Notes: generated from the letters alone by a model not told the origin. 64,000 nt of DNA from Rhodamnia argentea (GCF_020921035.1 NC_063151.1:27286934-27350933), one strand, 5' to 3'; shown: positions 24,034 through 36,834, numbered from the stretch's first letter. Made by a program: numbers and translations.

Positions 24034-26412
24034 ATGGAAACAAGTGATGCCAATTGCGAGCCCGACGACGAGGGCGCGAGCGTCGTCGTCGTTCCTCCGA
24101 GTGCGGACAACTGTGAGGCTCCCGAATCTTCGAAAGAGGGCGACAACGACGCGGCCGGCGACCGGAGTTCCGGCGACGCGGTCGCCAAAGGAATATCGTC
24201 GGTTCTGGTCTCCGTCATCAGAGACTTCGATTCCCGAGCTCAGGACACTCTGAAGAGCCAGGACCATCTCTCCTCCTCCATCGATCGTCTCACGAGCGGT
24301 ACTCATTCTCTCTACCTCGGGGTTGGCGTTCTTGATTCATATGTACGGAGAGATCAATTTGGTTCTTCAATCTCATTACCCGTTCTTGCTAGGTTTTTCG
24401 AAGTACTGTTGTTCGATTTGGTCCGATCATGGTTAGCTAGGAGAGGTGAATACCTTCTCAGTTATTCTCGTTTGGTGTACTTTGATGATGTCGTTGTATC
24501 AATCGAACTATCTTGATTTTGAGTTGATTTGAATTTAGTCGTCTTCATTTACTTAAGAAGAGAACAACTGAATGCTGGTAAATCGAGTACTGCGCCATTC
24601 TCTGTGACAAATGTTAGTTTTTTGAGGGGCTTCCAATGGATGGTAGACTGAGCTACGCAAAAGAAACCACTGCCTCGAATGTCTTGATTGGATGTTTTGC
24701 AAGTGCAGTGACCTGATTATGAACCATGAAGAAGTGGCCTTAGTAATTACGTGATTTGTCGAAGCTTAGGAGACATGTCCCAGTAAAGGACTAGCTTCTC
24801 TTGTCTCATTGTTACCAGTGACATGATAAACAGCTGTTTTCCTTCTAACTTTATGGCAACTTAAGGGTGAATCTAGCTTTACAGATAGGAAAAGTTAGTA
24901 TCATTGACGAAGAGACAATCAGATATCCATGGGTGGATCATCGCTAAACTGTATCTTGCTTGTACGTATTGAGCTATATGTTGCAAGAGCCAGCCAATTT
25001 CTTTCTCCTCAAGTACCATATAGTTTCTTGGCTGAGCCCGTGATTAAATTAGGTAGTTCAAAATTGTTGTGTCGAATTTTCTTTTCTTTTGCGGCAGAGC
25101 TTGATCGATTGCTGGAAGATGCGCCCTTGCCATTCATCATGCAACACGCTGCCAGGATCTCCAGCGTTAGAAAGAGAGTGTCATCAATGAATGCGGTTTT
25201 AAGATCTATACAGCGGCGTGTGGACAACATTGACCGTATGCTATCAACAGCCTCGCCCCCCGGTATCCATTTTTTCTTGCTTACTGAATGCTCCAATTTG
25301 CTTCATAATCCTCTTGTGCCATTGGTGATGCTAGTTATTTTGTATACCTTTTGAAGATCTTTTGTCATCACCATGCATGTCCCCAAAGATTAAGCGTAGC
25401 ACTTTCTTGTGGTTATTTCACTCATGGACTTCTCAGAGAATGACCAGTGCAGGCAATATTGCTGATGTTGCATTAGGGTGTCATAAGTTTAACTAAAAGT
25501 AAGTAAAAGGCGCCAATCTTGAGCTAGGCTATCTTGCCAATATCCTATTATACGAGCAATTTCACATATTCAGTCATTGCCCTATTTCACTTGTTTTTTA
25601 CACTGCACGATGCACGTCATATCCTCGTTTCTGATTATTAAAGCAATTACCCAATATACAACATGCTTTCCTTGAGCAGTTGTTTGAGGATAGATGTACT
25701 CTTACTGTTTGCACTTCATGTTTTCTGTTGAGCTTGATGAATCAATCATCATGTTCAAACTTCTCTCTTCAACATGGCTTGGTCTGGCCACTTGAAGACT
25801 CTTAATAAAAAGGCGATATGTCAATTTTTCCTTTCTGTTGGGCGAGTTAGTTTTTGAAGTTTATCATGGTCAACCTGTATTCTGCTTCTGTTGCCCACTT
25901 CTAATGTGAGGATACGTTGGTAACATCACATCAATTGGATGTAGAGTTGCAACAACTGACTATGGGAACCATTGTGAGCTGAGGACCTTTCTTTTAGTAT
26001 TGTCTTGTATGTATGACTTAGGTGGACAATAATTTGCCTTTGATGCTGAGAGGTATTAATGGGATCTTCAGCAGTATGAAGAACTCTAGTCGAATAACTG
26101 TGGCTATGAAAATGTTCTTTTATCTCTTGCAAAATACATAAAAGGTTGAGACAAATCCTTTCTATGGAAATCGGTGCCAGTTTGGGGAGTTTTTCTATCA
26201 TGGTTGCAACCCCCTGACTCTATGCTACCACTTGTTTAAATCTAAGGTATATTGGCACAGGAAGTTTTCCAGCTTTTTGTTTTTATTTTCAGTGAAAATG
26301 GATAGCTGATGGGGGAAGACATTTGACTGGATCATTGCAATTTACTGCACCTTTGATGGTGATTTAGGAATTTTTTTTTTCCTTTGCAGAGAAAACCACA
26401 GACGGAATTTGA
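24034..26412 (+). CDS. SNAPIN-like BLOC-1 complex subunit (SNARE-associated)
   Basis: Small coiled-coil protein related to SNAPIN/BLOC1S7 (Arabidopsis At1g79070-like), expected to act in endosomal or vacuolar trafficking. Exon 1 24034-24298 encodes an acidic, low-complexity N-terminus (residues 1-50), then AKGISSVLVSVIRDFDSRA and the start of a heptad helix. Exon 2 25098-25262 continues with ELDRLLEDAPLPFIMQHAA and a basic helix (RKRVSSMNAVLRSIQRRVDN). The last exon begins at 26390 after TTTGCAG. With the phase set by the GGTATC donor at 25263 it reads EKTTDGI and stops at 26412, about 150 residues in all. The neighbouring frame of that exon is open longer (RKPQTEFDHFEIADASEYS..., stop near 26466) but does not match the donor phase. 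Exons 1 and 2 are secure; the C-terminus is not. Confidence 0.8.
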
Positions 26413-28253
26413 CCATTTTGAGATCGCTGATGCTTCTGAGTACTCTTTGGGGTCAAACAACAGGTAGGTAGAGCTGAATCAACTTGTGCATGGACAGCGT
26501 GAAGTTTGGGAGGTCAAATTTTCCTATCTAATCCAGCAAGATGATTCAAAAGTTCAGAGATTTGAGAATCCCAATTGCCTTCTCCACAGGAAAAGGTGCT
26601 TTCCGAGGTTGTTCAGCCTAAATATCAAGCAAACAAACGTTCTTTTACCTGAAATTTTTGTATGCCTTCAGAGCTCCTGCATGCTGCAAATTCCATGTGG
26701 GTTCTGTTCATAAGAGTGGCAGATCAATAGGGTATGACAAGCTGGTAGACTCAGTCTAGCTGTTGGTGACAATCCTGCTAGTTGTTCTTATGATTTTTTC
26801 AGAAATGATACTGCAAAGATTGACACGGTTACAATTTTTTGCAGCAAGAGTGGAATAATCGATTGAATGTGCATTCTTTAGTTGTCTGCCTGGCATTCAA
26901 CACAGCTTTGAGAATATTGAGACAAAGTAATGAATTTTCTTGGTGTTAACCCCGACCATGGGGTTGCTCAGCTTCACAGTCAGACCACCATGCATTCTTG
27001 TATCTAAACTTGCGGTCAGGTCGACTCATGTATTTAGTGCATTAGGCAGAAATCTATTACAGCCCACCTCTAGCTAGATAAGTTTTGCAGGTGGTAACCT
27101 CACCATGAAGACTCGATGTTTCTCAGGTGGCGAGACTTCTTTTAAGCTTCTTTTAAGCTGGAATAAGTGCAAGGTGCTGGCTAATGGTACAAGATTTTTC
27201 GTCGTCAATGGACTGATCTACCTTGAATTCCGTGAATGACGATAGTCGATGAGGTGGGATTTCACGCAGAATTTGACATGATTTGTCGCACATTGGGAGT
27301 ACATTTTCAGCAGAAGAGCTTTATTTATGCATTCTCTCGAGATCACGGGTGTGGTGGAATTAATTTTTGAAACTTAGGACTCTTTGAAACAAAGAGCGTA
27401 CTTTGGATGGAAAAATGAGATTGCAGGGACTCCGCTTACGTAAGTAAATTTCTAATACCGAATTGTTTGTGCAAAGAGCCATCCAATCTTCGTCCGATGA
27501 GGAACACGGGAAGTTGGAGGCAAGAAGGTCAGAAAAGGAGAGAAGAGTCCCTCGTTCAGAATGGAAACCTAGTATCCCTACATCATCAATTAAAAGATTC
27601 ACCTAACAACGTTCGCATGTGCGTGAATTGAGTTTTCCTCACGCCTACACTTTCTTTCTTCGCGGGAAGCGCCAACCACCTCTTTAAGCTGAAACAGTGA
27701 AAGCTAGTCATTCAATTAAGGGTGAGTCGGACTTGTTTTGCTCAATGTTTTGGCTTAGAAGCATCTATCTCCTGAAGCCTGAAAGGTGGTTTCATTTATC
27801 AACATGAAGCTTCCACGTCTAAACAACGAACTACGTCTTATTGATTCAATCCCTTAGCGGTATTTCGTCTAGTTGACTAACGATGCCATGCGATGTCATT
27901 GTCGTTACGGATTCGAATTCTTTAATCGACATTCTTTTGGAGATTCGGAGGAGGCCTTGGTAAATTTTAACACCCCACTTTTGTGTTTTTAGGTCCTAGG
28001 AATTAGAGTGAGCACGGAACAGATTACTTGTGGCTTGGAAGATTATCACCTAACAACAATTAATGCCATTCCAACAGTCATTTGTGTAAAATCTCCTAAC
28101 CACTCCAAAGCTTAGCCATGTCTGAATCGAGTCACATGTGTTCGTGAAGAGACGAATCTTGCCCTATAAATATCAACCCCATCTTGCGCCCCGTAATTCA
28201 TCAAAACAAATCCACTCGAGTTCAGCTTCATCTCCCAAGTCTTCCCAAGAGTC
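26413..28253. other. SNAPIN-like 3' UTR and intergenic space
   Basis: 26413 to about 26950 is probably 3' UTR or alternative 3' exon sequence of the SNAPIN-like gene. 27000-28150 shows no conserved open frame, RNA gene or clear repeat. The last 100 bases are the core promoter and short leader of the proline-rich protein gene. Confidence 0.55.
28165..28172 (+). promoter_or_regulatory. TATA box of the proline-rich protein gene
   Basis: TATAAATA, preceded by CCC and 82 bases upstream of the last base before ATG 28254. This predicts a transcription start near 28195-28205 and a leader of about 50 bases. It is the best canonical TATA box in the window. Confidence 0.7.
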
Positions 28254-28661
28254 ATGGCTTCTCGTGCTTACTTTTTCTCCTTCCTTGTCACGATTCTTGC
28301 GATCATGAACTGCGGAATGGGCGAAGCTGCTCGCCCTCGTCGACTTCTCCAAGTGCCGGCCGTGCCTACTGTTCCGACTGTCCCCGATCTTCGCCCTCGT
28401 CGACTTCTGCAAGTGCCGCCCGTACCTACTGCCCCAACCGTACCTACTGTCCCAACCGTCCCTACTCTTCCCACCATTCCATTTATACCCGCACTCCCAG
28501 GAGTGAATCTCCCTCCCCTGTCTCCTTTTCCTAGAGTTCCTTCAATTCCCGGACTCCCCACAATCCCTACACTTGTGTTTCCACCGTTGCCATCATCCAT
28601 TCCTCAGATCCCCGCGATTCCTACCCTCCCTTTCTTGTCACCCCCACCTCCGAGTCCGTAA
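28254..28661 (+). CDS. Small secreted proline-rich (VPT-repeat) cell-wall-type protein
   Basis: 135 residues, one exon. Residues 1-25 are a clear signal peptide (hydrophobic YFFSFLVTILAIM, small residues before a likely cut after GEA). The mature part is about one third Pro in XP or XXP spacing (VPT, IPT, LPT), has no Cys and no membrane segment. RPRRLLQVP occurs twice, at residues 28-36 and 48-56, with a 20-residue period. After that come VPT tripeptides and a C-terminal PPPP. It looks like an extracellular proline-rich or PELPK-like wall protein. Thr and Pro in VPT are poor classical extensin sites, so the extent of hydroxylation and glycosylation is open. A TATA box sits 82 bases upstream. 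I do not recognise a precise orthologue; the basic RPRR pair could be a processing site, which is speculation. Confidence 0.8.
   Translation: MASRAYFFSFLVTILAIMNCGMGEAARPRRLLQVPAVPTVPTVPDLRPRRLLQVPPVPTAPTVPTVPTVPTLPTIPFIPALPGVNLPPLSPFPRVPSIPGLPTIPTLVFPPLPSSIPQIPAIPTLPFLSPPPPSP
28332..28451 (+). repeat. In-frame 60-bp tandem duplication in the proline-rich gene
   Basis: 28332-28391 and 28392-28451 match at nearly every position in their first 30 bases (CGCCCTCGTCGACTTCT in both) and diverge later. The 60-base period keeps the frame and duplicates the RPRRLLQVP segment. Confidence 0.85.
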
Positions 28662-29394
28662 GCGACCGTCTCGATATCCACAGGACCAACAATAACTACA
28701 TCGTCTGCCCTCCTATGTTATGTTTACTCTATACGATGAAAGCGAGAATGAGAAATGGAGGGACAAAGCTTCAGTAGTTCAGTATGGTCATGGTGCGCAT
28801 CTGTTATATTATCTGATGTAGGATCGGTTTGGATTGGACTCGTTCACCTCTTTATAATGGGAACCTGAGCTACAGATCCCATACTTCATGTATGCATTAT
28901 TTTCTATTGAATATGAGATGAACCATTCCTATTATTAGTTCTCATGGCTAACTTCTATCGCAACATGCCGGAAACTATATCGTTGCTGTCTTTATCCGAA
29001 ACGCGATTGGAGGTAACCGTTTTTGACACAAGCAGTCAGCAAAACGCAGTTGCCTGAGCAAATATCTTAAAACCCCGTTCGTCCAGAAAGTATGCTGTAA
29101 CTTCCAGTGTAACAAATAGAAGACCGCAATCCTTTGCCACTCTCGGGGGACAGGATAGGAATCCTGTCACGTCTATGGTGTTTTTGGGCAAGAGATGCAA
29201 AATCCTCTGCGACCTTTGTCGTGTTAAAATTCGTTATGGTGGGCCGAGCATGGCCCAGAAGTTCGCCTTTCTCCAGGAGCGTTGCCGTCGGGCTTGGCGT
29301 TACTACATAGACAACCACGGGCCCAACCGGTGACGCCGGTGAAGCTACGCTCGTGAACTTCGATCATATTATATCGCCCGTGGAGCGTCCCAAA

Positions 29395-29590
29395 TTAAAT
29401 TTGGGGAACGTTTATTTCATGAAAAATATAAGATTTAAAAAAAAATGGTCCAAAAAAGTATTGATTATATTGCTTAGAAAAATTAGTCAAAAGGAAATGT
29501 TTTCATCATCGATAATAATTCATACCTAATTATTTCTTACGAAACCGAATATATTTTTCATTTCTTCGTTTTCTAAGAGACGCAAGTGAT
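29395..29590. repeat. Short AT-rich repeat, family C copy 1
   Basis: Shares order and wording of several blocks with 47885-48072: a TTTCRTGARAAAWATRTA-like start, a central ATCGATAATAATT and a TTCGTTTTC end. The similarity is diffuse, so the borders are approximate. Confidence 0.4.
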
Positions 29591-31175
29591 CAGTAAATGT
29601 GTTTCAAATCATTTTTTTTTCCCGCTAAACGAATGAATCCTTACGTGTTTAAGGCTTGTTTTGAGATTATACTAAGTCTCGAAAGCAAGCGCATCTTTCG
29701 TAAGGAAATGGAACAGCAGAAAACAGATTTTTTTCGGTGGAGGGAAGGAGGGAGGAGTGTGAGAAAAGAGGGAAAAGATGGAGATGCCTTCTTTGGAAAT
29801 GGGTGGGGATGGCGATGTCGCAACGGCCAATCATGCCCTGCACGTCGCCTACCGCTCCGGCTCCCGACCGGAAAATGGCGATGTTGCACGGTCAATTCAT
29901 GAAATATTTATTTTTTATAATTTATTAATAAAAATGATATTGCTAAACCACTTTCATGCGGTATTTTGTGAAATTCTTTAAAATTTTTAATTTTATAAAA
30001 AATTATTTTTTTCTTTGTTATTATGTTCTATTTTCTGTTCCTTTTTTTTATTTTTTGACGGCCATATACGGTGGCCGGCAGCAATTAGCATGATCAGCTA
30101 CGGTTGACGGTAGCGACCGGCGACATTCTAATTCTTCAAACAGTTTTTATATTTTTTTACTTTTATTTTCAAATTTTCTTTATTGCTTTTACTTAAAAAA
30201 TAAAAATAAAATATATATATAAACTAATAAATTTTACAAGTTAAGCGAATTGTAAATAGGTTGGGTTTGTCTAGCTAAATGGGTTGTAACCTGCATATAA
30301 TTAGGATTAAAATTCATACCCGTTAACAACTTAGTTGTTAGAACTCGATTAACCCACATTTGATCCATTTTTTTGAATATGGGTTGAAAACCCATATTAA
30401 CACCTCTAGTTCACGGTTAGTTACTCTGACCCCAGGTCAAAAATGGGTTGTTCGGGGGTTCGATTTCTAGTTTCTCGTGCTGGACCGGATTGAATCGGCA
30501 ATAATCCTAATTCCTCTTTGGCTCTTATTTTTGCCCATTTTCATGATTATTTCCGTGGTGGAGATGGTTAAAGATTGTGAAAGACCCATATTCTGAATTT
30601 TACTTATTAAAGACCAGAGAAAAATGAATAAAAGTTCGATTGACTTCATAACTTTTTGCTTTCCTTTCTCTTCCTTCTTAGAATTCCCCAACTCGAAGAA
30701 GGGGGGTAATAAAAGGCATGGAATCAGAAGAATAGAACTTCACTGAAGTTTAAAGAAAGAGGAAAGAATAAAAAAGAACACTTGGCTCCCAAGTTGATCC
30801 TGAAATCAGTCGGTCCGATTCCGGGGCGGTTCCAAAGTTAATAAGGTAGGTTCGCGATTTCACAAATTGAAAATCGATCTTGATGGAGTGGATTTTAGAT
30901 TTAAGGGTGGAAATCGACTCACCGCGAAATCTATGGACCCTAGAAGCATGATGGTGGGCCAAGAATGGCTCAAAAGTTCAGATTTTCTCCCCACGCACTT
31001 GTGGGGCTTCTAATTTCTGCTTAAACCATCATGGGCCAGGATGGAACTTCATTCACTTGACCGGTCAAAGCTATACTACTCGAATTTCAAAGACCCAACC
31101 CAAACCGAAAAGAAGAAAAAAAAAAAACACCAAATAAATCGGAAATTGTTCTCTTTTTCCTGCAAAGCAACGGCA

Positions 31176-31627
31176 ACGTGGTCGGAAAGGACCGTCCTAA
31201 ATGATAGGACTAAAGTTCCAGTTATTTCGTGACAAATAAATTAAAGATAATCACTTATATTGCTCAAATAAAATGAATGGATGATTTATTTTTTATCCTC
31301 GTATAAATATTTAGACATAAATTATTGTATATAATGAAAATATTCTTCATTAACTGATCATTTTAAGTGATATAATCGATCATTTTAAGAAAAGATGCTA
31401 AACGTGGTCGGAAAGGACCGTCCTAAATGACAAGACTAAAATTTCAGTTATTTCGTGACAAATAAATTAAAGATAATCACTTATATTGCTCAAATGAATG
31501 AATGCATGATTTGTGTTTTTTATCCTTGTATAAATATTTAGACATAAATTATTGTATATAATGAAAATATTCTTCATTAACTGATCTTTTTAAGTTATGC
31601 AAGCGATCATTTTAAAAAAATATACTT
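31176..31627. repeat. 226-bp tandem duplication in non-coding DNA
   Basis: Copy 1 (31176-31401) and copy 2 (31402-31627) both begin ACGTGGTCGGAAAGGACCGT and stay about 90 percent identical by eye to their ends. Differences are scattered substitutions and a few indels. There is no open frame, so this is a relatively recent non-coding duplication. Confidence 0.9.
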
Positions 31628-32404
31628 TCTAAACTTAAATAGACACTTGCTGAACATAACATCGCCATATTTTTAAAATTTTGTCAACCGTGGTACTTAT
31701 GCCAATTTTTTATTGCAACACTACAAACCTTAAGTTATATGCATCGTGACACAAAAGCTCCAAACTTATACTGGCCCAACAACAACGAAAAAAATCCTAA
31801 ATTTTCATCACATCCATATAGGTTTGAGTCAATGGTGAGCGAGAAAAAAAATAAATTCGAGGTTAATCGAATCGGTGTCTCTCAATGGACGAAATTTAGG
31901 AATTCGTTGCGGTAGACAAAGGATATACGTGTCACATTTGGGCGTTTTGGCCTTATATTAAATGCTCGGCGCATAGGTGTTACGGTCGGTATAATTTAAG
32001 ATTTTTGGCGACGATGAAACTAGCTAAACGGGGGCGACTCCTTAGGCCCCTTTAAAAAGAATGGCTATGGTGGTATTCCCTCTAATATCTTTATAACATG
32101 CTTTTTGAAAGTATATTTTCTTTCCGTGTGAGGATTGAAGATGATGCACAATTTACACGTGCCTTTTTTTTTCTTTGACTGTCCTTTTTGGCTGGATGGT
32201 CAAATTTCCCCCTTTACTTCTTCTCCATTTCTTCGTAATGAAACTTGCCGAACTTTGGACGGACGTGGCGGGTTCATTCAAGCCCAAGGCAGCACGCCCG
32301 ACGCTGCCCATCTCTCTCTCTCTCTTGTTTTTTTTTTTCATTCTTTGAGAGGCAAAATTTCTTGACCCAAAAAAAAGAAAAAGAAAGAGGAAGGAAAATG
32401 TCAA

Positions 32405-33180
32405 ATGAAGATTCAAAATGTCCTTATTACTATTTCAAATAAGGATTTCAAGTGGATATTATTTTAAATAAGGCATTGAAGTAGCCATATCGGTCTAAAA
32501 AAAAAAAACCTCTCACGGGTTGGTGAGGTGCATTTTTGTCATTTGCTTTTATTTATCTACTTTTTTTTTTTGTTTTCTAAAATTTTAAAAGACAAAAAAG
32601 AATTAAACACAAAGTGGGAGCTGCCTCTCGCCCATGGATGTTGACCCACCTTTGGTGGGGTGGCGACGATGATCGATGGGGTTGCTAACACCTTGGTAAG
32701 AATCGACAACCCCACCGACCATAGCCTAGCCCTCGCCTTAGCTGGGAAAGGCGCCCGAGTCCGTTTGAGGGCCGCAACCCTCGCCTAGATCCGAAAGAGA
32801 GTCGCGGTCCTCTCTCGGCTCTAATGGGGGACCCTCGCCTCGGGTCGGTGGGGTTGATATCTGGCAAACACAGGCAGGAGGGTAGCCATATTGCCTACGT
32901 TTCCTTCTTCTTCTTTTTTGTATCGTAACTTTCAATATTTTATTTCTTAATTTAATTTAACTAAAAAATAAATTAAATTTGTATTTTGACCAAAATGTCC
33001 TTGATCGGCTGGAATATTTAGTCGACCGGCCGGGCCGGCGAGGTTAAACTCTTATTTGAAATAATTATGATCATTTCAAATTCTTGTTTGAAATAATGAT
33101 GGTATTTTATGTGTTTATTTGATACAAAGATCACTTCAAATCTTAAATACATCTCATATCTTTATTTGAAATTTCACTGG
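32405..33180. repeat. Fold-back element with GC-rich core, family A copy 2
   Basis: The left end (32425-32500) has repeated TATTTCAAATAAGG and TTTTAAATAAGGCATTGAAGTA modules. The right end (33045-33180) has inverted versions (CTTATTTGAAATAAT, CTTTATTTGAAATTTCAC). Between the AT-rich arms is a GC-rich core at about 32625-32880. The end modules match those of 5260-5760, although the cores differ. Confidence 0.6.
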
Positions 33181-34842
33181 CAGGGGAGAGGGTACCGCGA
33201 GATCTCGTTCGATCAACCGAAAAACCCATCATCGCTCGTTCGATCGAGTCGAGCCTCAGCCAGCTGTTCGGCCGAATACAAACAAAACACGATTGAAACA
33301 GGGAAAGTTCCAAACACGTCAAGTACAAACCGCAGGCACAATGAATGGAGGGGGTGAGCTCAGCTCCTTCACTCGACCCCGCTCTCTGAGCCCTGCACGT
33401 TTCAGATTTTCTCAGTCTGAACACCCCAAGACCAAAAAAAACAAACAAGAAGGAAAGAAAAGAAAATAAAATTTTGACAATTTGAAAGATCATCTGCGGC
33501 TAACCCCGAGAAATTTATTATAGAAACGGACGCATATTGAGCAACCAAATCGAAGATTCATTTTCCAGCAAGGTACAGGGAGCATGTGGTGGTCGTATAG
33601 TCACTCGCCCGCGGAGCTTCGCATGGTTGGCGCATAGATCAGCGTTAACCTTACTGTATCTTTCATTTTCGCCATCCCAATTGAAGATGATGATGGAGGG
33701 CCTTGATGTCTGGTTCTGCTGTCGCTGCAAACCATACCGTATCTTGTATTCTATTGCTATCTCCCATCGCTGGCCTTCTCCGACAAACGAAGAAGGGTGA
33801 GTGTGGGGTTTTGGTTAACCAATCGAGCTCTTTTAATTCATTCATGGGGGTGTCGTTTCGTCCCGGAAGAGTTTAAAAAATCGTTGGAAAGAAGTGGTCC
33901 ATTCGCAATCCTCCGCGCCGATGATAGGAGCTTTGCAAAGCGTTGGAGCTGGTCTGTCTTTATCCCGTACAAGATCAGAGCGAAAAGGACAGAAACCGAG
34001 ACATTTTGTCTAATCTCGCGACCGCTTCGCAATTTTCAATTCGGTCAAGAGGATTTCGCGTCGCTAAGTTCCAACAAGATTGCCAACCTCGCACTGCCAG
34101 TGCATGCGGCCCGTGATACAAGAACCTGCTCGTATTATAACTACATAAAACAATTATGTGACATGTTTTCGTTTATTTATTATTATTCTTTTTTATTACC
34201 CACATCCATCGACTGTAAATGCAAGAAGAAAAAGATGCGGGGCAGGGATGTGATCGCCCAATCCAGCCGTGCAGGCTCTTAACGACGACGTTATTGAAGA
34301 AGGAAGTGAAAAAGGTGGGGTTGGGGAAACACTCCATGTCCAGGATCCGGGTGACTGCTGAAACTCGGTGCTAGTCAACCGTGGTAATTAATGTTCCCTG
34401 CTGGCGATCCGCCTACCTACATACGAAGTTGGGTAAGGTTCCAAAAACGAGAAAGCTAGGCGTCGCGCTACGATGCACGACATCACAACGGCTCACGGGT
34501 AGAGAGCATAGACATGTAGAAGGCGGCGGCGGGGTGCAGCTGTTCCGGCGATAGCGAACCGTGCGACTCGCATGAGGTGGGGGCGGCGTTGGTACGAGGG
34601 GTTGGGTGTTGGGGTATTATTCATGTTCGGGGCACACCAAAACCGAATGAATGGTGGAAAGCGACTCTCCTCCTGTGACTGGGGGAGGACATCCGAGCTT
34701 TTTACAGTTTGCTAGACGTCCGAATTTGGGGAGTCACGATGAAATTGGCTGCAAAATTGAGCCGATGGAACCGCCTTGCCATGGCGGGCATCTTTCAGTT
34801 TGCATATGTTAACGGGGTCAACTCATGGATTTCACTTATCCT

Positions 34843-34844
<2 letters not shown>

Positions 34845-34877
<33 letters not shown>
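34845..34877. repeat. (AG)n microsatellite
   Basis: Sixteen uninterrupted AG units in intergenic DNA. Confidence 0.95.
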
Positions 34878-34880
<3 letters not shown>

Positions 34881-36834
34881 TGGGTGGTGCGAGGTTAGTA
34901 AGCGAAAGTAATGGTGGGTAGGACCATTAAATTTAAATCCCAATTTAAGAAAGGATGAAAAGAAAAGGAGCGAGTCCGGATAGGCACCGGCCGAGCAAGA
35001 AAAAGCGGGGAAGCGGGGATTGATACTAGTATTATGAAACGTTATTATTGCGGATTCCAATGCTCCCGAAAGAGGCCAGCGGGGCGAGAGACCTGGTCAA
35101 AACCCAAAACACCATACCCTCCGAGGCTCCGACACAGGCAGTCCCCCACCCAAAAAAAAGAAAAAAGAAAGCGAACAGCGAGGTCTCTCTCTCTCTCCCC
35201 ACTCCACAACGAGACAAAACACTTGGCCCATTTCTTTTCGAATTATCGGGTCATTTTTTGTTTAAACAAAAAGAATAAGAGAAAGGAAAGAAGGGAGGGA
35301 GGGGGACCTGCCCATACCATACCTACGCTGCAAAAGATTCTTCGTTGGGTTGGGACTTGGGGGGGAAGAAGAGGGCGGGGGGAGCTACTCTACTTTTAGC
35401 CCTCCCAAACGTCAAATCAAAAGCCGAGATCTCCCTCCCACCTCGCTTTCCCCCATATTTCGTGTTTATTTTTACTTAATATCAATAATAATAATGATCA
35501 TTGATAATAAAAGAAATCATTGTTTTTGCTTTTTGACAGAGACTTCACGACAACGACGATCGAATTTCGTCGCATCTTCTTTTTGTTTCCCCCCATCTCT
35601 CTCTCGTCTAGTCTCTCCCTCCTTATAATTTTTAATCCAGCTGTGTCTTCTCTTCCACATGGGCCTTCTCGTATCTCTCTCTCTCTCTCTCTTACTATTA
35701 GTATCATTTCCGTTTTCCACTCCACCCGGTTTGGTCGCATCTGCACCTTCTCCATTTCCTCCCGTTTCTTTTTCTTTTTTTGCCATATGCTCCTCTCCCT
35801 CCCTCCCTCTCTCCCTCTCTCTCTCTCTCTGTGTCTCGCTTGGTGTTGAGAAGAATGAAAGCCAAGTCTAGATGCTACAACAACGATACGGGTTAGACTC
35901 ACTTCTTGGTCACCCCCTACACCAACTATGGTCCCTTTAATACTCATACTAACTAGTCCTGAAGCTTATTTATCAAAAGGGGAAACGCAACCCCGGGAAA
36001 GTAAGGGAAAGGAAAGGAAAGTTAAAGGGGAATGGTCGCCAAAATCAGTGAGAGATTGATCCGAAATACACCAACTAAAAAGGAGAGAGAGAATAGGAGA
36101 GGGTTCCACCCAATTCAAGAGAATTTTTAGCAAAGCCTAAATGGGTAGGGTACAGATCTTAACCAAGATGGGCTCGGCTTAAATGTCGAAGATCTTAATG
36201 AACAGAAGAAGCAGAGCACTAGAGCAGACACACAACAGTCGCGCATGTCTAAAACATGGGAGGGGGAAGGAGAAGAAAGTGCGCCCCCCCCGCCCCCCAA
36301 AGACCAGTTATGATTCCCATTCTCATCGCCATCGTACCGACCAAAACAAAATGCCAATTGATGGTGAGATTCATCCCATCCACGAATAAACAGTAATAAA
36401 CTATCAAACACATACACAGTTCCACGAAACAGTAGTAACGTGCACAAAAGATTTAAAAAAAAAAAAAACAAAGGGGGGAAATAATACAGCACACACCGCT
36501 GGCGACTCTGGACATTTGTCTCTCAGTCTCTTTTCACTTTTTAGCATCATTTCATCTACTTCCCCCCCTCCGTCGCTCTCTCTCTCTTTCTCTGCAACCA
36601 GACACCCAACCCCCGCCCTCTCTCTCTATCTCTTTCCATCAGAGCTCCCCCTTTTTTTTTTTTTTAATTCATTTCCGCTCCATGACAAAACGACTCTCAC
36701 GTCACCATTGTTATTCTCGTCACCTTTTTACCCTCCCTTCTGTGCACTGAAATTGGAAAAAGGGAAGAGAACTGGGTCACGGAAAAATAACAAATTTCAG
36801 TCTTATTCATCTCCGCGGAGCCCAACAGTTAGAT

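Larger units (their letters stand above)
28662..32404. other. Gene-poor intergenic region with repeats
   Basis: 28662 to about 28950 is probably 3' UTR of the proline-rich gene. The rest holds AT-rich repeats, including those listed at 29395-29590 and 31176-31627. 29990-30230 resembles the AT-armed, GC-cored fold-back elements seen elsewhere, with a GC-rich patch at about 30056-30126. Open frames of 60-100 codons here have no recognisable similarity. Confidence 0.55.

Noticed and set aside
30440-30480. GGGTTCGATTTC, similar to a tRNA T-arm
   Set aside because: No matching D-arm, anticodon arm or acceptor stem lies upstream at tRNA spacing.
33340-33420. GAGCTCAGCTCCTTCACTC, resembling a miR159/319 passenger strand
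   Set aside because: No complementary mature sequence was found within hairpin distance.
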